Below are positions 36,039 to 44,101 of a stretch of DNA of 64,000 nucleotides, piece after piece. The stretch is from Candidatus Schekmanbacteria bacterium (GTDB lineage: Bacteria > Schekmanbacteria > GWA2-38-11 > J061), in the NCBI GenBank assembly GCA_016219965.1, contig JACRJM010000004.1:124001-188000 (forward strand), in the 5' to 3' direction. The position numbers and the translations under genes are program-made. The notes beneath the pieces are model-generated. The model was not told where the DNA came from. It made no database searches and worked only from the letters and a program-made list of their open reading frames with translations. Numbering within the stretch: position 1 is the stretch's first letter; each line of letters starts with the position of its first letter.

Positions 36039-36068
36039 TTGCATCTTCAGGCTTTTTGCTAATATAAT
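36039..36068 (+). promoter_or_regulatory. promoter of ilvA
   Basis: TTGCAT (36039-36044) and TATAAT (36063-36068) are 18 bases apart, 21 bases before the ilvA ATG, in the mutL-ilvA divergent gap. A strong AGGAGG follows. Confidence 0.5.
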
Positions 36069-36089
36069 AAAAATCAGGAGGAAAATTCT

Positions 36090-37298
36090 ATGATCAGCAT
36101 TACAGGTATTGAGACTGCTGCGAAAAATATTTCGGGTATTGTGAACTCTAACAATTTCATGCGTTCGAATGCGCTTTCTGATGAGCTTGGCATGGAGATT
36201 TTTCTTAAGCTTGAGAACATGCAAAAGACTGGCTCATTCAAGATAAGAGGAGCGTACAATTTCATAACCCGCCATCTTGATGAAGCAAAAAAGAACGGAG
36301 TGATTACAGCCTCTGCCGGAAACCATGCCCTTGCGGTGGCATGCGCATCAAGTCACTATAAGATAGACGCTGAACTTTTCATGCCGAAGAACGCTCCGCT
36401 CGTGAAAGCGGAATCATGCAAACGGCTGGGAGCTGAGGTTCATCTTGAAGGGAAAAATTATAATGATGCGCTTACACTTGCAAAGAAACAGGCAGATGAA
36501 ACAGGAAAGCTTTTTGTAAATGCCTTCGATGACTACGATGTTATTGAAGGACAGGGGACAATCGGGCTTGAGATATTCGAGAATATTAGACAGCCCGACT
36601 ATGTGATTGTCCCTATAGGCGGCGGCGGACTGATTGCCGGCATAGCTTATGCGTTAAAAAGCAGGAACCCGAAGATAAAGATCATAGGGGTCCAGACGCG
36701 CGAGGCTGATTCTGCATACAATTCTTTCCATCAGGGGAAGATAGCCGAGACACATGCCCCTAAAACAATTGCAGACGGCATTGCCGTAAAATCAGTAGGA
36801 GAAAAAACATTCCCGATTATCCAATATTATGTTGATGATGTGGTGATAGTTGAGGAAGAGGAAATTGCACGGGCGGTCTTGATGTACATGGAGCTTGCCA
36901 AGATAATCGTTGAAGGGGCCGGGGCAGTCCCGCTGGCTGCTTTACTTTCAGATAAGATCAAAGGAATTGCCGGAGAGGTAGTGCTTTTAGTCAGCGGCGG
37001 AAACATTGATGTCAACCTCATAGAGAGGATAATAGAGACAGGACTTCTCCGCATAGGAAGGATCATGAAGGTTGTCGTTGATGTTGATGATGTTCCGGGG
37101 ATCATGGCGATAATGGCGGGAAGCATTGCTGACTGCGGCGGCAACATCCTTCAGATAACTCACGGGCGTACGGAATGGGGGCTCCCTGTGGGGATGACAA
37201 GGATAGAATTCACAGTTGAAACGCGTGGCTATGACCACATCAATCAGATTGTCGAATGTATCAGAAGCAATGGCTTCAAGCCGCTTCTAAGAAACTGA
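36090..37298 (+). CDS. ilvA: threonine dehydratase with C-terminal ACT domain
   Basis: A 402-residue PLP enzyme converting threonine to 2-oxobutyrate for isoleucine synthesis or catabolism. The PLP lysine is in MQKTGSFKIRGAYN, the phosphate loop is VPIGGGGLIAG. The last ~75 residues form an ACT regulatory domain (VVVDVDDVPGIMAIMAGSIADCGGNILQI). The single short ACT domain and 402-residue length match the TdcB/IlvA2 type more than the 500-residue biosynthetic enzyme. Translation begins after a strong AGGAGG. Confidence 0.94.
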   Translation: MISITGIETAAKNISGIVNSNNFMRSNALSDELGMEIFLKLENMQKTGSFKIRGAYNFITRHLDEAKKNGVITASAGNHALAVACASSHYKIDAELFMPKNAPLVKAESCKRLGAEVHLEGKNYNDALTLAKKQADETGKLFVNAFDDYDVIEGQGTIGLEIFENIRQPDYVIVPIGGGGLIAGIAYALKSRNPKIKIIGVQTREADSAYNSFHQGKIAETHAPKTIADGIAVKSVGEKTFPIIQYYVDDVVIVEEEEIARAVLMYMELAKIIVEGAGAVPLAALLSDKIKGIAGEVVLLVSGGNIDVNLIERIIETGLLRIGRIMKVVVDVDDVPGIMAIMAGSIADCGGNILQITHGRTEWGLPVGMTRIEFTVETRGYDHINQIVECIRSNGFKPLLRN

Positions 37299-37309
37299 TC
37301 AGAAAGTGA

Positions 37310-38299
37310 CTAGAAAGTGAATGGCGCTTTGTCTGATTTCCAGCACCTTACAAAATGCCCCGGGTCTTTTTCTATAAAGTCAGGGTCGGTTTCCCTGCAT
37401 CTTTCGTCAGCGAGCGGACAGCGCGGATTGAATTTACATCCTTCCGGCAAATATGCTGGGTTTGGCACTATCCCTGATATTGCGGTGAGCCTTCTTGTCC
37501 CTGCATCTGCGTCACCTGACCTTACGGAGCGAAGAAGACCTGCCGTATATGGATGAAGAGGTTTTTCAAAGATTGTGAACACATCTGTTGATTCAACGAC
37601 CTTCCCGCCGTACATGACCGAAACCTTCTGACAGCTTTCAGCCACAACGCCAAAGTCATGGGTAATCAGCATCACAGACATTCCGCTGTCTTTCTGGAGG
37701 TTCATGATAAGGTCTATTATCTGCGCCTGTATGGTGACATCAAGGGCCGTAGTCGGTTCATCAGCGATTAGAAGGTCAGGTCCGCAGATAAGCGCCATTG
37801 CTATAAGCACTCTCTGTCTCATGCCGCCGCTTAACTGATGCGGGTATTCTTTTATCCGTTGTTCAGGTGCAGGCATTCCGATTTTTTTAAGTATCTCAAC
37901 TGTGGCATCTATCGCGTCATGCTTTGTTATCTTTCTGTGAACAAGGAGTGTTTCAGATATCTGGTTTCCGATTGTGAAAACAGGATTGAGATAGGTCATA
38001 GGCTCCTGAAAGACTATTGATATGCGGTTGCCGCGAATATTGCGCATCTCTTTTTCAGGGAGTTGAAGGAGGTCCTGACCATCAAAGATTATCTTACCGT
38101 CGATTATTTTTCCCGGCGGCGTTGGTACAAGGCGGAGGATCGACATTGCTGTAACACTCTTGCCGCACCCTGATTCGCCGACGACTCCGTGTACTTCTCC
38201 TTTGTTTACGGAGATGTTTACGCCGTCTGCGGCTTTGATTACAGTCGAACCTTTGTAGAAGTAGGTTTTAAGGTTCTCGATTTTTAAAAGTGGCTCCAT
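37310..38299 (-). CDS. oligo-/dipeptide ABC transporter ATP-binding protein
   Basis: A 329-residue DppD/OppD-type ATPase: Walker A GESGCGKS, signature LSGGMRQR, Walker B LLIADEPTTALD and the C-terminal oligopeptide extension with a CKFNPRCPLADERC cysteine cluster. It would energise peptide or nickel import. No permease or binding protein lies beside it, and its immediate upstream neighbour diverges, so the rest of the transporter is elsewhere. It is convergent with ilvA with only 11 bases between. Confidence 0.93.
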   Translation of the reverse strand: MEPLLKIENLKTYFYKGSTVIKAADGVNISVNKGEVHGVVGESGCGKSVTAMSILRLVPTPPGKIIDGKIIFDGQDLLQLPEKEMRNIRGNRISIVFQEPMTYLNPVFTIGNQISETLLVHRKITKHDAIDATVEILKKIGMPAPEQRIKEYPHQLSGGMRQRVLIAMALICGPDLLIADEPTTALDVTIQAQIIDLIMNLQKDSGMSVMLITHDFGVVAESCQKVSVMYGGKVVESTDVFTIFEKPLHPYTAGLLRSVRSGDADAGTRRLTAISGIVPNPAYLPEGCKFNPRCPLADERCRETDPDFIEKDPGHFVRCWKSDKAPFTF

Positions 38300-38369
38300 A
38301 AATTGTAAATTAACACGGGAAGGGCACTGACTGCAAGTGAAGCATGAAACGCAAAAAAATTACTTTATT

Positions 38370-38411
38370 TTAGTCAGCTATGAGTAATATAATTGTAGAC
38401 TAAATTAGTCA
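38370..38411. promoter_or_regulatory. operator-like TTAGTCA repeats around a TATAAT
   Basis: TTAGTCA occurs at 38370-38376 and 38405-38411, and the second lies in the 13-bp perfect palindrome GACTAA-A-TTAGTC (38398-38410). A TATAAT at 38388-38393 sits between, so a bound repressor would cover the presumed transcription start. It precedes the GGDEF gene. Confidence 0.4.
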
Positions 38412-38451
38412 TTGTTTCAATAAACGGCATAAATCAATCAGGAGGAATAAC

Positions 38452-40269
38452 TTGAAATTAGGAATTGCGAAAAAAATAATAGGTACTGGTTTGATTGGTT
38501 TCTCTGTTTTTTTTATTTTCGCAATATTCAGTTATACCAGCATCAATTCTTTTATATCAATCCATAAGAAAAATTCAGAACTTGCTGTTAAAATAGAGGT
38601 TGCTGCTGACCTTCAGATACTCATGCACAAAATCCTTATGCCTCCTAACGATTATCTTATAACGGGGGATATAAAAGAGCGGGCTGATTTTGCAGAAATA
38701 GTTAGTGAAGCTGCCTCTTTGTTTGCAAAATATAAGATTACTGCTGACAAAACAGATGAGGAGGCTGCAATTGAGAATAAAGTGGAAAAAGGTTTTATTG
38801 AACTTCAGCAGAAAGCCATGGTCCTTCTTTCAACAGAAAACCCGGTTGGAAATAAGGAAGCTGCAGTGCTGATGAAAGAAATGGATGCTTTTGGTGAATC
38901 AGTATCTGAAGATATAGAGAAGTTTCATGATCTTATAAGAGGCGAAATAGATACTTATAGCATGAGGATTTCATCTCTTACGAGATGGGTTTATAACATT
39001 TTAATTGCTCTAATATTGGTTTCAATTCTGGGTGTTGGCCTTATGATATTAATAGCTTATCGGAGTGTCGTCAAACCGGTTATAACACTGACGAATTCGG
39101 CTAAAATTATTGGACAAGGGAATCTGAGCCATAAAATAGAAATTTATACGAAAGACGAATTTGAAATACTTTCTTCAGAGTTTAATAAGATGTCAGATTC
39201 GCTTAAAGAAAAGATGGATCAGATAGAAGACTATTCGAAGAAACTTGAAAAAACTAACCGTCAGCTTGATCAGAACATACTCCAGATTTACACCCTCTAT
39301 AGTATAAGCAAGATAATGACCGCGACTCTTGGTATTGACCAGCTTTTGCATCAGGTTGTTGAGAAAGTAAGCCAGGCGCTCAGGCTTAACAGGATCAGCA
39401 TCATGCTTCTAAGTGATGATAAAAACGAGATAAATATTGTAGCAGGAATGGGTATTCCTGAAGAAACAAAAAATATGTCTCTTAGAGTCAGCGAATGTAT
39501 TTATGGTTTTATTGTTGAGACAGGACAGGCTGAAATTATCAACGATGTTTCTAAGCATCCAAGATATGTTTCAATAGCAGGACTTGACGACAATGTGAGT
39601 TCAATGATCTGTGTCCCTTTCAAATCAAGGAATCAGGTTATAGGGATAATCAATGCATATAGAATTGAAGGTGAGACATTTGGAAAAGATGATTTTGAAC
39701 TGCTTACGACTGTTTCAAGCCAGGTAGGGATAGCATTGGAAAATGTGATGTTGTTTGAAAAAACAAAATTTCTCTCCATAACTGACGGAATGACGGAATT
39801 ATATAATTACCGCTACCTGACTGCTTGTTTAAACACAGAAGTTGAAAGAGCTAAGAGATATAAACGTCCCCTTTCATTGATAATGATAGATGTGGATTTT
39901 TTTAAAAAGTATAACGATGCCAATGGCCATCCTATGGGAGACAAACTGCTTGTGAAGATGGCAGGCATCTTTAAGAACATAGTGAGAAAGGCGGAAACGG
40001 TTGCAAGATACGGCGGTGAAGAGTTTGTTATAATGCTTCCTGAGACTGGAGAGGAAATGGCTTATGCTATGGCAGAAAGGCTGAGGAAAACAATAGAGGC
40101 GACTGAATTTGATGGTGCTGAAACACAGCCGGGTGGGAAAGTTACAGTAAGCATTGGTGTTGCAACATTCTTTGAAGAACAGGATAAATCATGGGAGGAT
40201 CTTGTAAAGCGTGTTGATAATGCCTTGTACCGCGCAAAGGAAGAAGGAAGGAACAGGGTTTCAGTGTAG
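38452..40269 (+). CDS. membrane diguanylate cyclase (HAMP-GAF-GGDEF)
   Basis: A 605-residue signalling protein. Helix 1 (about 9-31) and helix 2 (about 183-206) frame a periplasmic four-helix sensor. A HAMP linker, a coiled region, a GAF domain (about 285-435) and a C-terminal GGDEF domain follow. The active site reads GGEEF, which is functional in many cyclases; the inhibitory site five residues before it is RKAE in place of RxxD, so product feedback is probably weak or absent. It starts with TTG, supported by a GGAGG 7 bases before. A palindromic operator candidate lies just upstream. Confidence 0.92.
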   Translation: MKLGIAKKIIGTGLIGFSVFFIFAIFSYTSINSFISIHKKNSELAVKIEVAADLQILMHKILMPPNDYLITGDIKERADFAEIVSEAASLFAKYKITADKTDEEAAIENKVEKGFIELQQKAMVLLSTENPVGNKEAAVLMKEMDAFGESVSEDIEKFHDLIRGEIDTYSMRISSLTRWVYNILIALILVSILGVGLMILIAYRSVVKPVITLTNSAKIIGQGNLSHKIEIYTKDEFEILSSEFNKMSDSLKEKMDQIEDYSKKLEKTNRQLDQNILQIYTLYSISKIMTATLGIDQLLHQVVEKVSQALRLNRISIMLLSDDKNEINIVAGMGIPEETKNMSLRVSECIYGFIVETGQAEIINDVSKHPRYVSIAGLDDNVSSMICVPFKSRNQVIGIINAYRIEGETFGKDDFELLTTVSSQVGIALENVMLFEKTKFLSITDGMTELYNYRYLTACLNTEVERAKRYKRPLSLIMIDVDFFKKYNDANGHPMGDKLLVKMAGIFKNIVRKAETVARYGGEEFVIMLPETGEEMAYAMAERLRKTIEATEFDGAETQPGGKVTVSIGVATFFEEQDKSWEDLVKRVDNALYRAKEEGRNRVSV

Positions 40270-40452
40270 TCGTCAGCTAATTATTGTGAGATATGGCTCA
40301 GTCATTATTTGCTTTCAAATGTAATTTTTCATGTTATATTATAAATATGAATATCATAAAAAAGGTTTTAACTGCAAGTAAAGCATCGGTTTGGATGATG
40401 TTTTTGCATGGTGATTTGCTTATTGAGTAACCTTTATAAAAGGAGGAAGAGG

Positions 40453-40770
40453 ATGAAATTATCCAGAGGCGTTTTGTTGGCAGTTGTATTTTCAGTTTTA
40501 TTAATATCGGGTTGTGCAAGTCATATTCCTATGGGAGTAATTTACACAGAAGTGAAGACACCGATGGCAGCTGGAGCAGGAGATGTTGCTTATACCAAAG
40601 TAGGCACAGCCAAGGCTACATCAGTTTTGGGAATAGTTGCTACAGGCGATGCAAGCACGAAAGCTGCGGTAGAAAATGGCAAGATTACCAAGATAAAATA
40701 TGTTGATTATTCCAGCAGGAATATCCTCGGTATTTACGGCGAATATACAGTAACCGTTTACGGAGATTAA
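40453..40770 (+). CDS. TRL-like family lipoprotein
   Basis: A 105-residue exported lipoprotein with lipobox LISGCAS, cleaved before Cys20. Mature sequence HIPMGVIYTEVKTPMAAG...KVGTAKATSVLGIVATGDASTKAAVENGKITKIKYVDYSSRNILGIYGEYTVTVYG fits the TRL domain of outer-membrane lipoproteins, whose function is unknown. The ATG at 40453 follows AGGAGG. A good terminator comes 33 bases after the stop, so it is a single-gene unit. Confidence 0.86.
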   Translation: MKLSRGVLLAVVFSVLLISGCASHIPMGVIYTEVKTPMAAGAGDVAYTKVGTAKATSVLGIVATGDASTKAAVENGKITKIKYVDYSSRNILGIYGEYTVTVYGD

Positions 40771-40802
40771 TTCTTACGGAATAATTGCTTAGAGTTGAGA
40801 GA

Positions 40803-40837
40803 AGCAGGGTCTGTTAAAACGGACCCTGCTTTTTTTA
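40803..40837 (+). terminator. rho-independent terminator
   Basis: GCAGGGTC and GACCCTGC pair around a 10-base loop, and seven T follow directly. It ends the TRL-like lipoprotein transcript. Confidence 0.9.
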
Positions 40838-41015
40838 TTTCTTGCCGCATCTTTGGTTATCTATCACTCACTTGCTTTTCCATATCTACTGTATCTAAAA
40901 CTTATGTTTTATTTTAATTAAAATAGCAGAAAATGAACTTGACCCTATTGTAGTGTCAATGATAAGAATTTTTTAGGAAGAATAATTTAAAACTGACATC
41001 TTACTAAAAAAAATT

Positions 41016-42821
41016 ATGAAGAAAAAAACGGCAATTTATTTATTCATAGTTCTCTTTCTTTCAGCATGTATTACAGAAGAGAGAACTGCGGATTACTACG
41101 TAAAAAAAGGAAATGATACAGGTACATGGGATTGGTATAACGCTCTTTCATATTACGACAAGGCATTAGAGAAAGACCCTTCCAGTTATGATGCCTACAT
41201 TGCCAGAGGAGCACTTTATTTATCCCTGAAAAAATATGACGAGGCAATAAAAGATTTTACGAACTCCTTGCATATAAACCCTGTTAATCCGCTTATACTG
41301 AGCAAAAGAGGAATAGCTTATCATGAAAAAAAAGAATATCAGAGCGCTATCTCTGATCTCAATAAAGCTATTGAAGTTGATAAAGCCAATAATATGAATA
41401 CGCTTAAACCTGCTATATATGTGATTCTTGCTGATAGTTATTCAAAATTAGAGGAAGATGAGAAAGCAATTCTCTGTTTGTCAAAAGCAATTTCATTAAT
41501 GCCTGAGGGTTCCGGTTTTTATAATGAAAGAGGTAAATTATATTTGAAGACCAAAAAATATGATTTAGCTGTATCTGATTTCAGCAAATCGATCGAGATA
41601 GAGCCGACATTTTTTGTAACTTATTTGGATCGTGCAGATGCCTATTCTTTAATGGGAAACTATCCAAAAGCATTGGCAGATTGCGAACAGGTGATAAAGA
41701 TTGAAAAGGAAAGTAAGTATAGGCGCAGGCCAGATGTATATTACAAGAAAGGCGAGCTGCTTGAAAAGACGGGACGAAAAAGTGAAGCCTTAACTAATTA
41801 TAAAATATTTGTTCGAAATGCTAATGAGGGCGACGCAGAAAACAAGAAAAAGGCAAAAGCTAAAATAGAAGAACTAGAATCAGCAGGAGTCAGCGAAGTC
41901 AAAAAAACTTCTTTTGAGGAAGCAGAGTCATTATTGGAAGTTGGGAAAACAGAGGCAGAAAACGGATTTGCATATAATGCCATTGAAGACTTTTCACAAG
42001 CAATCAAAATCAATCCAGGTTATCTGGAAGCTTATATAAAACGTGGTGATACATATCTTGCCATAGGGAATTTTAACAAGGCAAGTTCAGATTACGAGAC
42101 TGCAATCAAAATAAAACCTGATGACGAAAGAGGTTATTTGGGACGTGCTAATATGTATTTCTTGAAAGAAGACTTCTATAAGTCCATGGACGTATTAACA
42201 AAAGCAATTGAGGTTAACCCTGCATCGAAGGAAGCATATCTTGCAAGAGGGTCGCTTTATACAAAGTTCAATAAATTAGATAAAGCTTTAGAAGATTTAA
42301 CAAAGGCAATCGAAAACAATCCTTCATCAGCTTTAGCTTACAATACCAGGGGAAGCATTTACATTTATAGTAAAGAATATGACAAGGCTCTTGATGACTT
42401 TAATAAAACTATTGAACTTAATCCTCAAAATGAAACAGCCCTTATCAACAGAGGGCATTGCTATATGATGAAGAAAGAATTTGCGAAGGCTATAGCAGAC
42501 AGCACAAAAGCACTTGAGATAAACCCGAACTCTAAAAATGCCTATTACAACCGTGGAAAGATATATCGCGAAAAAGGGGAATATGGGAGCGCGATTTCAG
42601 ATTTTACTTCAGCGATCCTAAGCGATCCTGCATTTGCCTATGCGCACTACGAACGTGCTATTGCATATGAAAAAGCAGGGAAGAAAGAAGATGCTTTAAA
42701 GGATTTCAGGGAATTCCTTCTTTTTGCACCAACGTCTGATATGTCAAGTCTTGTTGAAGGTGTCTATACGCAGGAAAGAATAAAAGCCCTCGAAGCAGAA
42801 TTAGCCGGTCAGTCTAAATAG
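41016..42821 (+). CDS. TPR-repeat lipoprotein
   Basis: A 601-residue exported lipoprotein (lipobox LFLSAC, Cys18) built of about a dozen 34-residue TPR helices pairs, such as AYIARGALYLSLKKYDEAIKD and AYNTRGSIYIYSKEYDKALDD, in two blocks separated near residue 290 by a Glu/Lys-rich linker. TPR lipoproteins usually act as scaffolds in outer-membrane or secretion complexes; the partner is not evident. A weak TTGACC/TAAGAA promoter lies at 40940-40969. No ribosome site is clear before the ATG. Confidence 0.93.
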   Translation: MKKKTAIYLFIVLFLSACITEERTADYYVKKGNDTGTWDWYNALSYYDKALEKDPSSYDAYIARGALYLSLKKYDEAIKDFTNSLHINPVNPLILSKRGIAYHEKKEYQSAISDLNKAIEVDKANNMNTLKPAIYVILADSYSKLEEDEKAILCLSKAISLMPEGSGFYNERGKLYLKTKKYDLAVSDFSKSIEIEPTFFVTYLDRADAYSLMGNYPKALADCEQVIKIEKESKYRRRPDVYYKKGELLEKTGRKSEALTNYKIFVRNANEGDAENKKKAKAKIEELESAGVSEVKKTSFEEAESLLEVGKTEAENGFAYNAIEDFSQAIKINPGYLEAYIKRGDTYLAIGNFNKASSDYETAIKIKPDDERGYLGRANMYFLKEDFYKSMDVLTKAIEVNPASKEAYLARGSLYTKFNKLDKALEDLTKAIENNPSSALAYNTRGSIYIYSKEYDKALDDFNKTIELNPQNETALINRGHCYMMKKEFAKAIADSTKALEINPNSKNAYYNRGKIYREKGEYGSAISDFTSAILSDPAFAYAHYERAIAYEKAGKKEDALKDFREFLLFAPTSDMSSLVEGVYTQERIKALEAELAGQSK

Positions 42822-42850
42822 TAGGGACAGATTTTAAAACCTGCTCCTAC
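42821..42850. repeat. 30-bp imperfect palindrome after the TPR gene
   Basis: GTAGGGACAGATTTT pairs with AAAACCTGCTCCTAC with two mismatches plus one G-U pair, and its first base is the last base of the TPR stop. No T-run follows. The TAGGGACAG form recalls end sequences of small REP-like elements, which is only a guess. Confidence 0.5.
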
Positions 42851-42913
42851 GGAATGTCTGCCCTCAATATTATCCTCTTTACATAAATGATGATGTAAAG
42901 ATATTATTGGGTT

Positions 42914-43003
42914 ATGAAGAATGTAAAAAGTGTAGATGAATGGTTCAGCCAGGCAGATTATGATTTAAGCTCTGCTGAAGTAATGTTGAAAGCAGGGAAA
43001 TAA
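42914..43003 (+). pseudogene. truncated HEPN toxin fragment
   Basis: An ATG opens a 29-codon frame: a helix with EWFSQADYDLSSAEVMLKAGK, then stop. This is the conserved first helix of HEPN domains (WxxqAxyDLxxAexml). Full HEPN proteins are about 130 residues and hold the RxxxxH active site, which is absent here. The intact MNT partner begins 26 bases later. Confidence 0.75.
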
Positions 43004-43029
43004 GTATACGCAGCGAAGAGGACATTGAA

Positions 43030-43356
43030 ATGGTTAAAAGAGAAGTGCTGAAGGCGGTAAAATTTTTTAGAAATTGTTTGGAAGAGAAAGAAATTGATGT
43101 TACGAAAATAGTATTATTTGGCTCACAGCAAAGGGGAAATGCAGTAAATGAAAGCGATATTGACATTGTATTGGTTTCCTCTGATTTCAGGCGTAAAAGT
43201 CTTGTCAACAGGTTGATGCTTATCAAAGATGCTGAAGTAGCCACGATAAAAAAGTTCATGGTGCCTTTAGATGTTATTTTAATGACTCCTGAAGAATTTT
43301 GCAGCGATTCGTCCATTGTCGCAGGTTATGCAAGATCAGGAGAAGTGCTAGTCTAG
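43030..43356 (+). CDS. MNT-type minimal nucleotidyltransferase (antitoxin)
   Basis: A 108-residue protein with VLFGSQQRGNAVNESDIDIVLVS, the GSxxRG-(x)n-SDxD nucleotidyltransferase motif with its metal-binding Asp pair, and a third acidic position in MVPLDVILMTPEEF. MNT proteins disarm HEPN toxins by adding AMP to them. Here the HEPN gene in front is only a 29-codon fragment, so this antitoxin has no local target. The ATG lacks a strong ribosome site and probably depended on coupling to HEPN. Confidence 0.88.
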   Translation: MVKREVLKAVKFFRNCLEEKEIDVTKIVLFGSQQRGNAVNESDIDIVLVSSDFRRKSLVNRLMLIKDAEVATIKKFMVPLDVILMTPEEFCSDSSIVAGYARSGEVLV

Positions 43357-43357
43357 G

Positions 43358-43975
43358 ATGACAATGCTTACCTTCGACGAAAAAGCGAAGATATGGGACA
43401 GCGATGAGCGGCGCAATGCGCGGATAATGGAAATCGCAAAGTCCATAAAACGCAACGTGCCTTTCACAAAAAATATGACCGCGTTTGAATATGGCTGCGG
43501 AACAGGCACTGTCGCCTTATTTTTGTCCCCTCATCTTAAGCATATCACTCTGGCGGACAGCTCGACCGGAATGCTCGAAGTATTGCAGGAAAAGATCCGC
43601 ACATCAGACGCAAAGAACATGACGCCTGTATATATCGACCTTATGAAAGATGAGGCGCCGAAGACACAATTTGATTTTGTTTACACATCGCTCACATTGC
43701 ACCACATCATTGACACTGACAGGATTCTTAAGATACTCAATTCGCTTGTCGCAGACGGCGGCTTGTTTTGTGTCGTTGACCTTGACAGTGAAGACGGCTC
43801 ATTTCATGGCGCGGGCTTTGACGGGCATAATGGCTTTGACCGTGATGAGTTTAAAGTGAAGCTGGAAAAGGCGGGGTTCAGCGATATATCTTTTAAAGAT
43901 TGCTGTGTTGCGGAAAAAGAAACTGAAGGTAAATTGAATAAATTCTCTTTGTTTATCATGAACTGCCGGAAGTGA
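43358..43975 (+). CDS. class I SAM-dependent methyltransferase
   Basis: A 205-residue protein of the Rossmann methyltransferase fold. Motif I is FEYGCGTGTVALFL, followed by ITLADSSTGMLEVL, then FDFVYTSLTLHHI and LNSLVADGGLFCVVDLDSEDG. These are typical of UbiE/methyltransferase-11 relatives. The substrate is unknown. It starts 2 bases after the MNT stop, which suggests it was once part of the same transcript. Confidence 0.9.
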   Translation: MTMLTFDEKAKIWDSDERRNARIMEIAKSIKRNVPFTKNMTAFEYGCGTGTVALFLSPHLKHITLADSSTGMLEVLQEKIRTSDAKNMTPVYIDLMKDEAPKTQFDFVYTSLTLHHIIDTDRILKILNSLVADGGLFCVVDLDSEDGSFHGAGFDGHNGFDRDEFKVKLEKAGFSDISFKDCCVAEKETEGKLNKFSLFIMNCRK

Positions 43976-43997
43976 ATTGCGCCACCCTCAATCCTCT

Positions 43998-44027
43998 TTG
44001 ACATCCCTGCCTGTTTGGTTGTAATAT
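43998..44027 (+). promoter_or_regulatory. promoter of secA
   Basis: TTGACA at 43998-44003 and TAATAT at 44022-44027 are 18 bases apart. Predicted start near 44034, a leader of about 68 bases before secA. No known SecM-type leader peptide is seen. Confidence 0.55.
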
Positions 44028-44101
44028 CACCATTAAATGTGGTAGTTATAAAGGTTATCATTACCCGTGAAAATGGGAATCCAGAACAGGAGTGAAAAAG
44101 A

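Noticed and set aside
37310-38299. The lone DppD-like ATPase as part of a new import system.
   Set aside because: It is a standard oligopeptide ATPase; missing partners are more simply located elsewhere in the genome.
40381-40430. A TTGGATG...TTTTTGCA string before the TRL lipoprotein as a third sigma-54 site.
   Set aside because: GG and GC are 11 bases apart instead of 10 and TGGCA is not conserved.
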